Source: Ophiobolus disseminans
Lineage: Eukaryota > Ascomycota > Dothideomycetes > Pleosporales > Phaeosphaeriaceae
Reading direction: 5' to 3'
Length of the DNA stretch: 64,000 bases
NCBI GenBank assembly: GCA_010093685.1
Contig: MU006230.1
Coordinates: forward strand, 533,524-597,523
The translations under genes were made by a program, and so were the position numbers. Below, in pieces: positions 46,961-55,145 of this stretch. Each line of letters opens with the position of its first letter. Position 1 is the stretch's first letter. The notes under the pieces are model-generated. The model searched no databases. It had not been told where the DNA came from and saw only the letters and a program-made list of their open reading frames with translations.

Positions 46961-49900
46961 TCACACCTCTAAGAGCTCTTTAATTTTGGAATGCAAACTG
47001 CGAAAACTTGTTAGGCTCAGACCATGTGCAAAATGTATTGATGCTTAACTTACCTCTGAATCTCCCGTTCCTTGCCTTCCAACTCCTCATTTTGTTCTTT
47101 ATACATCTTAAGCTCCCCCTCTAACCAGAGATCGCAACACGAACCATGGAGCCAGCTTGTTTGCTGATCATTGTTGTATCGATCAATGCTAGATATACGC
47201 AATGCAAGTGCCTTTGCGGTTGGGCGCATTGTACGATCGCGGTTCAGCATCTGCCTGATTTCGTAAAGCAAATGCTGGGTTTTTGCTCTGGTATGGCTTG
47301 GCAAAGCTAACCACTGGTCGATGTAGTCAAGGTTTGCTTCGTATGATCGATTCTTTAGAGGACGGAGTGCCTCAAGTTCTGTCAGAGTATGGCTATGGGA
47401 GAGAACCACCACCATTTCCAGGAAAACGCATCCCAAGGAGAAAATGTCGGCTGACCGGCCGCTTTCCTCGTAAGTGAATACCTCTGGGGCACAGTATCTT
47501 AATGTTCCACGCTCTCGGCTTTCACTAGTACTTGTAAGGTCGGCTGTGAAGTCTTTCGCTGCGCCAAAATCTGTAATCCATATGCCATCCCGCGACAAGA
47601 GAATGTTAGACGGTTTGATATCTTTATGGCGGATCTTGTTCTCATGGAGATATGCCACTGCTCCTGTCAAACAACCGAAGCTAGACCATATTCGCTCATC
47701 TTGAACCCCCACAATGTCTCGAAATTCCTCGATGTTCAGGTCGCGCTCACTTAGTTTCTCCAAGAACCCAGGGTCTTGGGCGGAGGACTGGTTGTGTAAG
47801 CCGTCTGTTTCCATGCATTCCAATGCCAAGGCCAAATCACACCGCGCCACTGGCCACAACAGCAAACCAAGGTATGGTCGCTGTGTATATGTTCCGACAA
47901 GCTTAACAATATGACGGTGTCTCGCCTTTTTCAGGACGTCGATCTCCTTCATCTGGCCGATTTGGATTTGGCGCCGATGATATATCCTCTTTAAAGCGAC
48001 TTTGACGCCCTTGCAAGTTGCTTCTACGACTTCTCCATTCATGCCATGACCGAGTACTCGTCCTTTCTCTAGTGGAATAGTTTCACCACGTTTGAACTCT
48101 GCATGCGAACCTCTCCCAGACCAATCGTGCTGCACGGACAGCAACAGCTTCTCAGTCTCATCTGCCTCTTTTATACTTAGTGAATGCAGACCCCGCGATA
48201 TGTCCAGATCTTTCGTGAACACGTTTTCATCGAAGACAAGCTTTACAAGACTGCGCAGAATTTCGTCCAGTTGGTGAGCTTTCTTGGTGGCATTTTGGGA
48301 AGACTTTCGTAAGCCCTCATTTTCTCCTCGTAGCGCATTATTTTCCTTTCCCAGTCAATTCACAGAAGGATGCCTCAGGTCAAAGGGAGTCACTTACCTC
48401 CTATATCCACCAAGAAACACAGGGTTAGCGATCAATACGCGGAAGAATACCTCAGCTCAAAGGGAGTCACCTACTTTCTATAACCATCAAGAAACACAGG
48501 GTTAGCAATCAATGCGCGGAAGGATACCTCAGCTCAAAGGGAGTCACTTACCTGCTATAACCACCAAGAAACACAAGGTTAGCGATCAATGCGCGGAAGA
48601 ATACCTCAGCTCAAAGGGAGTCACTTACCTGCTATATCCACCAAGAAACGTAGGGTTAGCAATCAATCCGCGGAAGAATATCTCACCTTAAAGGGAGTTA
48701 CTTACATACTATAACCACGAAGAAACACAGGGTTAGCGATCAATGCGCAGAAGAATACCTCAGCTCAAAGGGAGTCACTTACTACCTATATCCACGAAGA
48801 AACACAGGGTTAGCGATCAATGCGCGGAAGGATACCTCAGCTCAAAGGGAGTCACTTACCTGCTATAACCACAAAGAAACACAAGGTTAGCGATTAATGC
48901 GCGGAAGAATACCTCAGCTTAAAGGGAGTTACCTACTTTCTATAACCATCAAGAAACACAGGGTTAGCAATCAATGCGCAAAAACGTATCTTAGCTCATA
49001 GGGAGTTGCTTACCTGCTACATCCACCAAGAAACATAGGGTTAGCAATCAATGCGCAAAAAAGTATCTTAGCTTATAGACAGACTTGTCAACAAGCCGGC
49101 CGATCAGCGGCCTGATTCCTCTTTAGGTATGCACGTGGTACCGCGTGCTCCGTGAAGGCGTGCAATCCCCTACTTGTGGCACGTTCGCCAATCAAGCCGC
49201 CGATCGGCCGGCTTGTTGACAAGTCTGCTTATAGAGAGTCGCTTACCTGCTATAACCACCAAGAAACACAAGGTTAGCGATTAATCCACGGAAGAATACC
49301 TAGCTTATAGGGAGTCACTTACTTCCTATATCCACGAAAAAACACAGGGTTAGCGACCAATGCGCGGAAGAATACCTCAGCTCAAAGGGATTCACTTACA
49401 AACTATAACCACCAAGAAACACAGGGTTAGCAATTAATGCGCGGAAGAATACCTCAGCTCAAAGGGACTCACTTACAAACTATAACCACCAAGAAACACA
49501 GGGTTAGCAATCGATGCGCGGAAGGATACCTTAGCTTATAGGGGGTCACTTACATACTATAACCACCAAGAAACACAGGGTTAGCAATCAATGCGCAAAA
49601 AAGTATCTCAGCTTATAGGGAGTCTCTTACCCTCTATAACCATCATAAAAGTAAAGATTAGCTATCCCTCCGCGGAAGAACACTTCAGCTCAAAGGGAGT
49701 CACTTACCTTCTATAATCACCAAGAAACACAGGGTTAGCGATCAATACGCGGAAGAATACATCAGCTCAAAGGGAGTCACTTACTACCTATATCCACGAA
49801 GAAACACAGGGTTAGCGATCAATGCGCGGAAGGATACTTCAGCTTAAAGGGAGTCACTTACTTTCTATAACCACCAAGAACACTGGGTTAGCGATCAATG

Positions 49901-50757
49901 CGCGATGAAGTATCTCAGCTTATAGGGANNNNNNNNNNNNNNNNNNNNNNNNNNNNNNNNNNNNNNNNNNNNNNNNNNNNNNNNNNNNNNNNNNNNNNNN
50001 NNNNNNNNNNNNNNNNNNNNNNNNNNNNNNNNNNNNNNNNNNNNNNNNNNNNNNNNNNNNNNNNNNNNNNNNNNNNNNNNNNNNNNNNNNNNNNNNNNNN
50101 NNNNNNNNNNNNNNNNNNNNNNNNNNNNNNNNNNNNNNNNNNNNNNNNNNNNNNNNNNNNNNNNNNNNNNNNNNNNNNNNNNNNNNNNNNNNNNNNNNNN
50201 NNNNNNNNNNNNNNNNNNNNNNNNNNNNNNNNNNNNNNNNNNNNNNNNNNNNNNNNNNNNNNNNNNNNNNNNNNNNNNNNNNNNNNNNNNNNNNNNNNNN
50301 NNNNNNNNNNNNNNNNNNNNNNNNNNNNNNNNNNNNNNNNNNNNNNNNNNNNNNNNNNNNNNNNNNNNNNNNNNNNNNNNNNNNNNNNNNNNNNNNNNNN
50401 NNNNNNNNNNNNNNNNNNNNNNNNNNNNNNNNNNNNNNNNNNNNNNNNNNNNNNNNNNNNNNNNNNNNNNNNNNNNNNNNNNNNNNNNNNNNNNNNNNNN
50501 NNNNNNNNNNNNNNNNNNNNNNNNNNNNNNNNNNNNNNNNNNNNNNNNNNNNNNNNNNNNNNNNNNNNNNNNNNNNNNNNNNNNNNNNCTTACTTCCTAT
50601 ATCCACGAAGAAACACAGGGTTAGCAATCAATGCGCGGAAGGATACCTCAGCTCAAAGGGAGTCACTTACCTGCTATAACCACGAAGAAACACAAGGTTA
50701 GCGATCAATGCGCGGAAGAATACCTCAGCTCAAAGGGAAATCACTTACTGAATTCAT
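46961..50757 (-). CDS. Coiled-coil Ser/Thr kinase with N-terminus encoded by an array of 3-nt microexons
   Basis: Inferred model: start exon 50757-50749 (Met-Asn-Ser), then single-codon exons separated by ~74-bp introns (see array entry), kinase exon 48345-47054, intron 47053-46998 (CTAAC branch, CAG acceptor), last exon 46997-46961. All joins are phase 0 except the last (phase 2). The kinase exon begins ENNALRGENEGLRK (coiled coil), then glycine loop GHGMNGEV, VALKRI, RHKDIKPSNIL (HRD with R to K), TDFGAAKDF, CAPEVF and DIFSLGCVF. The C-terminus is again coiled coil (LKMYKEQNEELEGKEREIQ joined to SLHSKIKELLEV). An in-frame TGA lies at 48357-48355 and no in-frame ATG exists before the glycine loop, so the N-terminus must come by splicing. 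Substrate and pathway are unknown. The kinase and last exon are solid; the microexon reading is inference. Confidence 0.75.
49080..49227. mobile_element. 148-bp hAT-type MITE inside one intron of the array
   Basis: Terminal inverted repeats CAGACTTGTCAACAAGCCGG at one end and its complement at the other extend about 30 bp with one mismatch. The element is flanked by a perfect 8-bp target duplication cttataga (49072-49079 and 49228-49235). Eight-bp duplications and CAG...CTG ends fit hAT-superfamily non-autonomous elements. Subtracting element plus duplication (156 bp) restores the 77-bp spacing exactly. The host intron grows to 230 bp but keeps its donor, branch site and acceptor. Confidence 0.92.
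49929..50588. other. Assembly gap (660 N) inside the array
   Basis: The gap begins and ends within array units. If its length is real, the distance between the flanking triplets (49862 to 50594, 732 bp) corresponds to about nine to ten unit steps, so some eight or nine triplets are hidden. Gap size may be a scaffold estimate. Confidence 0.95.
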
Positions 50758-51740
50758 TTCGGTTAAGTGCTCAGATACGCTGCATGAGTTGTGTGCATGA
50801 CAAAGTGATTTTGAAGATGAAACTTCTGACACGTCAGCATGGCTATGCAGAGCTACCCCGCAATAAAGTCACGTGCTCCACTATCTTGAAATGTCAGCTC
50901 GACCTGCCTAAGCAGCAGCTATTGCCGAGTAAATGATCGCGACACTCTCAGAAATTATCCGGGTAGGGCAATGTAGGGGGGTATTATATATGAACATCTC
51001 TACTACGCTAACAGGAAGGGCACTCCTGCACCCTTGTGGACTCAAACTATGATAGAACAGTACTCTTTGTACCGTAGCGAATCACATGCATATAGGAATG
51101 GAGCCTTACTGGATACATAGGGCAAGACTTTTGCTCACAAGCGAGGCCAAACTGGTGTTGCACCCGCACTTGGTGGAAGACGATTTCGCTAGCGGCTGTA
51201 TTACGGCACGCGTTCAGCAGCAGTGTATTGATTACTGCGTATCAGGAACGGTAAAATTAGCGGCATTTAGAAATATGTGGTTGAGACGCAAAATACTCCA
51301 AGTTCACCACAATTAGCAGGGAGGGCCGACCCGCTCCGGCCACACCCTTTTGTGGCAGCTTGCCATTGCAGTAGATTTTATGAAATTGTACTGTTTGGTT
51401 GCTTTATGCAGAAGCTGTGAGCAAAGTTGGAGTCGAATGTGAACACGTGCCAAGCGATGCGGAATGTCCCTGTCACGTGCCCTTCTATCGGGCTATCGGT
51501 GGATCACTTCGCCGATGAACGCCAAAACGCCGCAGAAATCCTGGGCTGGCTCGAGCGCTGCCTATGGACTCCGCCAGTGTTTCATCCTGCCACTCCCTCT
51601 CTCAATCCTCAAAACCACCCAATCCCACGCTCTCTTCCTCCAGGTCTATTAATGCAAGGCTCACATGGATATCCGCCGCTCGTTCACGGCTATCGTACGC
51701 GTTCAGCCTCTAAGCGCGTCGTTTGTTGCGTCTCGTCATC
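50758..51740. other. Divergent promoter region between kinase and FunK1 relic
   Basis: About 980 bp. It should contain the kinase promoter and leader on the minus strand. That leader has short upstream ATG frames, for example one from 50840 ending about 26 codons later. The C/T-rich FunK1 leader (51590-51740) is also here. No supported gene. Confidence 0.5.
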
Positions 51741-53965
51741 ATGACAGATGCAACGCGATCAACGATAATCAAGGCAAAGCCCATCGCGAATGGGTTGGAT
51801 GCGTTTCGCGACTCTTCTCAGTCGCTCTTGCATGGTCTTGACGCTTCTAGTTTGACGGCTGTGCTAGATCGGATAGGTGATGAACGTAGGGGTTAATGAC
51901 ATCGGATCTTCCATGGTGCTCTTCTAATAGATATAGTATAGGTCTTCAAGATTATACTATCGACCTCGTCCTAGCACTGCAAGCTCTCCCCGTATCCCGT
52001 TCATTACCATCTAGCAGCGGCAGGAAGAATCTCTTTAGCGACTTGTCCCGACTCAACCTCGCAGTCAACAGTGGCGACCTCGACGTACGACGTGTCATAC
52101 CCCTCCTCGCAGCAGTCGTCAACCGTGAGTCGGACTCTGATGTCTGGGAGAAAGTCTATGAACTGCTTGCGGAGTCGGCAGCCACATCTGATGTCAAACC
52201 GTCAACACCACCCCCATCCGATCCTTCACGTACTGCGTCCTTCCAACAAACACCATGGACATTCAATACAGGTAGCTTCGCGGATACATCTGACCTGAGG
52301 AGGAATGTGGACCCTTTACTCAGGACCGAGGTGGAGGATGACCTGAGGATCGATCATCCAGGTGTCTTTGCGACGTTCTTTGGGAAGATACAGAAGCTTG
52401 GCGAGATAACATTGGCAGTATTAGAGAGCTGCAAAGAGGCGGACCCACCGCTGTTTCAAGAGGACGTAGGCTGGGTGGAGTGGCCAGAGGGTTGCGAAAA
52501 AGCATCGGTCCTGCAATTCCTTTGTCGCCACATCGACCGATTTCTGTTACTTGCAGATGAACGTGGTTTCCGTCCTTCGAAGCATCGTCGCTGCATTACC
52601 ACCCCAAACAAGCCTATCCCGGGATCGGTCAGCAAGCGAAAACTAGACGTGTCTAGCGTATAACGCGAACAATGATCCAGTAGAAAGTGACGGTCAAAGC
52701 TATGATTGGTCACACATCCTTATTCCTGGCGAGCTGAAGAGCAATCCGCGGGAGGATAAGCACAGCAGCACTTGGCTTGATCTTGTTAGATATGCTCGAG
52801 AGATCTTTAGTGCGCAAGACACCCGGCGCTTCATTCTAGGCTTCACGCTATACGGGACAATCATGCGGACATGGGAGTTTGACCGGCTCGGAGTGGTTGG
52901 ATCTACACTATTTGACATCAATAAGGACGCGCACATGTTTGTGTCGGTAGTTATGGGATTTTTGTGGATGTCAGAAGAACAGCTAGGGTTTGATCCTACT
53001 ATAGCAGAGGATGGCGTACGATACACAACCATTCAGCAAAATGACCAGATCGAGCTAATCTGTCTGGAAGATCGCATCAAGCGATAACGTTCGGTCGCTG
53101 GTCGGGCAACTAATTGCTGGAAGGGATCTTTTGCAGATGCGCCTGATCAAGCGCTTGTGATCAAAGACTCGTGGGAGTATGAAGAACGACCTGAACAAGG
53201 CCTTCTACTCAAGGAAGCGACAGAAGCCGGAGTTGAGAACGTGGCGCGATACTACTACCATGAGACAGTGCACAGCGGTGGTACTGTGGACGATGTTCTA
53301 GAGAATGTGCAGAAGGGACTCAGCGACATCACTGGCTGGAATCCACTGCAACAACGAGCGGCGCCTTTTGAGTCTATCATGAACCCAACAACATCGCTTA
53401 CTTCTGGACTAGGACGAGGTAGGAGCAGAAGCAGCACCCGAACGACAGGGCGAAAGAGATCGCTAAGCAGCATCGACGCATCAATGCCGCCTCCTAAACG
53501 GTCATGCTCAGACTCTCCAGTTAAGCAAGTCGTACAACGAAGAAACCGCGTTCATCGACGGCTCATCATGCGGGATGTTGGGAAGTCTCTCTATGAGGCG
53601 GGCTCCCTACGCGGCATATTGACGAAATTACTAGGGGGTATTAAGGGTGAGTTTCAAATGAAGCGTCGAGAACAATAGCTGACTTTGTCGGACATGAATC
53701 GCTCCTCGATGCGAAGATCCTCCATCAGGACGTATCCATTGTCAACGTTATGTTGACTATGGTGGAGGATGACGGTTTCATGATCGACCTTGATCTGGCC
53801 ATCAAAATCGATCGCGAGAACGCTTCTGGAGCACCAAGTAAGACCGGCACCAAGGTTTTTATGGCGATCAGCGCGCTTTATGCCGACAAAGACCACAACT
53901 TCATGCATGACCTAGAGTCTTTTTTTGGGGTACTGTTTTGGATTGGAGTTATTGGAATGAACTAG
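51741..53965 (+). pseudogene. FunK1 (fungal-type protein kinase) relic
   Basis: Exon 1 51741-51876, intron 51877-51941, then coding sequence with recognisable FunK1 (PF17667-type) landmarks: FNTGSFADTSDLRRNVDPLL, DHPGVFATFFGKI, GFRPSKHRRC, DTRRFILGFTLYGTIMRTWEFDR, INKDAHMFVSVVMGFLWM, VIKDSWEYEERPEQG, ILHQDVSIVNVML, GFMIDLDLA, FMHDLESFF. It is disabled at several points. A one-base shift lies near 52650-52665, and TAA replaces a codon in IKR-stop-RSVAGRA at 53085-53087. The catalytic HRD reads HQD, and Gly replaces the usual Trp in SFFGVLFW. An intron start (GTGAGT) at about 53647 precedes the catalytic part. The 3' end stops near 53965 and is followed directly by retrotransposon sequence. FunK1 families are often expanded and decayed in filamentous fungi. 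Confidence 0.85.
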
Positions 53966-53997
53966 GCGTTTCAAGGTGCAGGACTGAGTATGGGTCT

Positions 53998-54647
53998 TGG
54001 AATTATAAGGACACTAGAGAACTTGCGGAAGTCAAAGCAGGATAAGTACTTGGTAAAGGCATCTGCAGGATTATTGTCGCTGTTGATCCAGCGGATCTCT
54101 GTAATCTTGCGATGCTTGTACAATTGGCGCAGTGCCATGATGTCAATCATAAAGCGCTTCTTCTTTGTTGTCCCATGTTTTACTAGGCACTTGTACAGGG
54201 AGTATGAGTCTGTACAGATAACTAGGGGGATTGGAGGTAGTCCAAGTCATTCTGTCACCATCCTTAGGGTGGTGACAATAGCAATGCCTATATCAAACCC
54301 GTTGACCATGCCATAGATCTCTGAGGCTAGTACGCTGTGTGACACGCTTGCATTTTGTAGAGTTGAAGTGGATCACATTGCTACAGATTGTGAAGGTGTT
54401 GGTGTCCGCGGACTTGTTGACAAGCATTAGGATAAAGCCTAGCTGTGAGCTGAGGTCCTTGTTGTTGGCAAAGGAGCTTGTCGGATGTAGGAGACAGGGC
54501 AAAAGTGAGAAGAAGGTTGTTATATTAAGAGAGCTACATAGAGCGATTATATACACAACATGATGAGTAAGCTAGTGACTAAGAGTCACGTAGAGATGCA
54601 GTCCACATTGTACCATGTGAACTAAGGTGCTAGGCTAACACACCCCC
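53998..54647 (-). mobile_element. Copia-type RNase H fragment
   Basis: On the minus strand: SSQLGFILMLVNKS, STKCKRVT, then in another frame IGIAIVTTLRMVTE, PIPLVICTDSYSLY, RFMIDIMALRQLY and IRWINSDNNPADAFTK. These are the end of a Ty1/copia polyprotein (RNase H and its C-terminal NPADAFTK). Frames are interrupted by stops and shifts, so it is a dead fragment. It abuts the 3' end of the FunK1 relic and may have truncated it. Confidence 0.75.
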
Positions 54648-54706
54648 TAAGGTATCTATATTGGATAGAAACCTCACAAATAGCAACAATGTAAAGAGAG
54701 TTAAAT

Positions 54707-54805
54707 TGTTAGATATTAGGGATGCTGTGAGGCTACTAACACTAAAAGAAACAGGAGGGGCCGGCACAAGCGCCTTGGCACACTAGTACTAGAATCTAGG
54801 ACACG
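54707..54805 (+). mobile_element. Truncated copia LTR, opposite orientation to the neighbouring element
   Basis: It matches the reverse complement of 55047-55145 with few differences (shared core aggaggggccggcacaagcg). It is about 100 bp of the same LTR family, lying some 150 bp from the complete element and creating an inverted repeat with its left LTR. Confidence 0.85.
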
Positions 54806-54950
54806 CAACTATAGTAAAGTGGTCGACACGATAGCTAAAATAAACAAAGCTATACAAGTTTTAAAGAAAGAAGAAGACGTTCTCTTTAGCATACCTAAGG
54901 CATACTACGCTTAGAAGCACATGTTTTAGAATAAAATAGGCAACAACGCC
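54806..54950 (+). mobile_element. Gypsy element, segment left of the nested copia
   Basis: Decayed plus-strand coding sequence reads INKAIQVLKKEEDVLFSIPKAYYA-stop-KHMF-stop-NKIGNNA. It continues as LPKHQP after the nested element at 60203. This is the region just before the reverse transcriptase of chromovirus-type Gypsy polyproteins. Confidence 0.8.
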
Positions 54951-55145
54951 TGTCAGATTTGATGAGGTATTGAGACCTGATGATAGATGAGATGAATTGA
55001 TGATGATGTTGTATTCTGGTGTTCTCTCAGTCAAGTCGGAGTTTGACCAGGTGTCAGATCTAGTACTAGTGTGCCAAGGCGCTTGTGCCGGCCCCTCCTG
55101 TTTCTTTCAGTGTTGGTAGCCTCACAGCACCCTTGATATCTGACA
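54951..55145 (-). repeat. Copia LTR (3' LTR in element orientation)
   Basis: 195 bp. Same length as the partner at 60003-60197, with about four substitutions, mainly G-to-A or C-to-T type on the plus strand. Confidence 0.95.

Larger units (their letters stand above)
48346..50748 (-). repeat. Tandem array of ~77-bp intron units separated by variable triplets
   Basis: On the minus strand each unit is GT[A/G][A/G]G.. donor, GCTAA[C/T] branch site, then TATAG acceptor (one TGTAG), about 74 bp, and exactly three nucleotides follow before the next donor. Triplets in transcription order (plus coordinate of first base): CAG 50671, GAA 50594, [gap], AAA 49862, GTA 49785, AAG 49708, AGG 49631, TAT 49554, TTT 49477, TTT 49400, GAA 49323, CAG 49247, CAG 49014, AAA 48937, CAG 48860, GTA 48783, TAT 48706, CAG 48629, CAG 48552, AAA 48475, GAG 48398. 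Period is 77 bp throughout, except 76 once, 233 where a MITE sits, 78 at the start exon and 52 bp for the last intron. Read as codons after the gap: KVKRYFFEQQKQVYQQKE. No stops occur. Unit subtypes tend to carry the same triplet, so cassettes seem to duplicate whole. Confidence 0.9.

Noticed and set aside
49898..50701. Long open frames on both strands spanning 49.9-50.7 kb
   Set aside because: They exist only because the 660-N gap contains no stop codons; the real flanks are intron-array repeats.
48341..50760. CRISPR array (regular repeats with variable pieces between)
   Set aside because: The host is a fungus, the variable pieces are 3 nt rather than ~30 nt, and the repeats are intron-shaped with splice signals.
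48341..50760. Ordinary minisatellite unrelated to any gene
   Set aside because: Every unit keeps donor, branch and acceptor, flanking exons are in phase, and the kinase exon needs an upstream spliced start. RNA evidence is still required to settle it.
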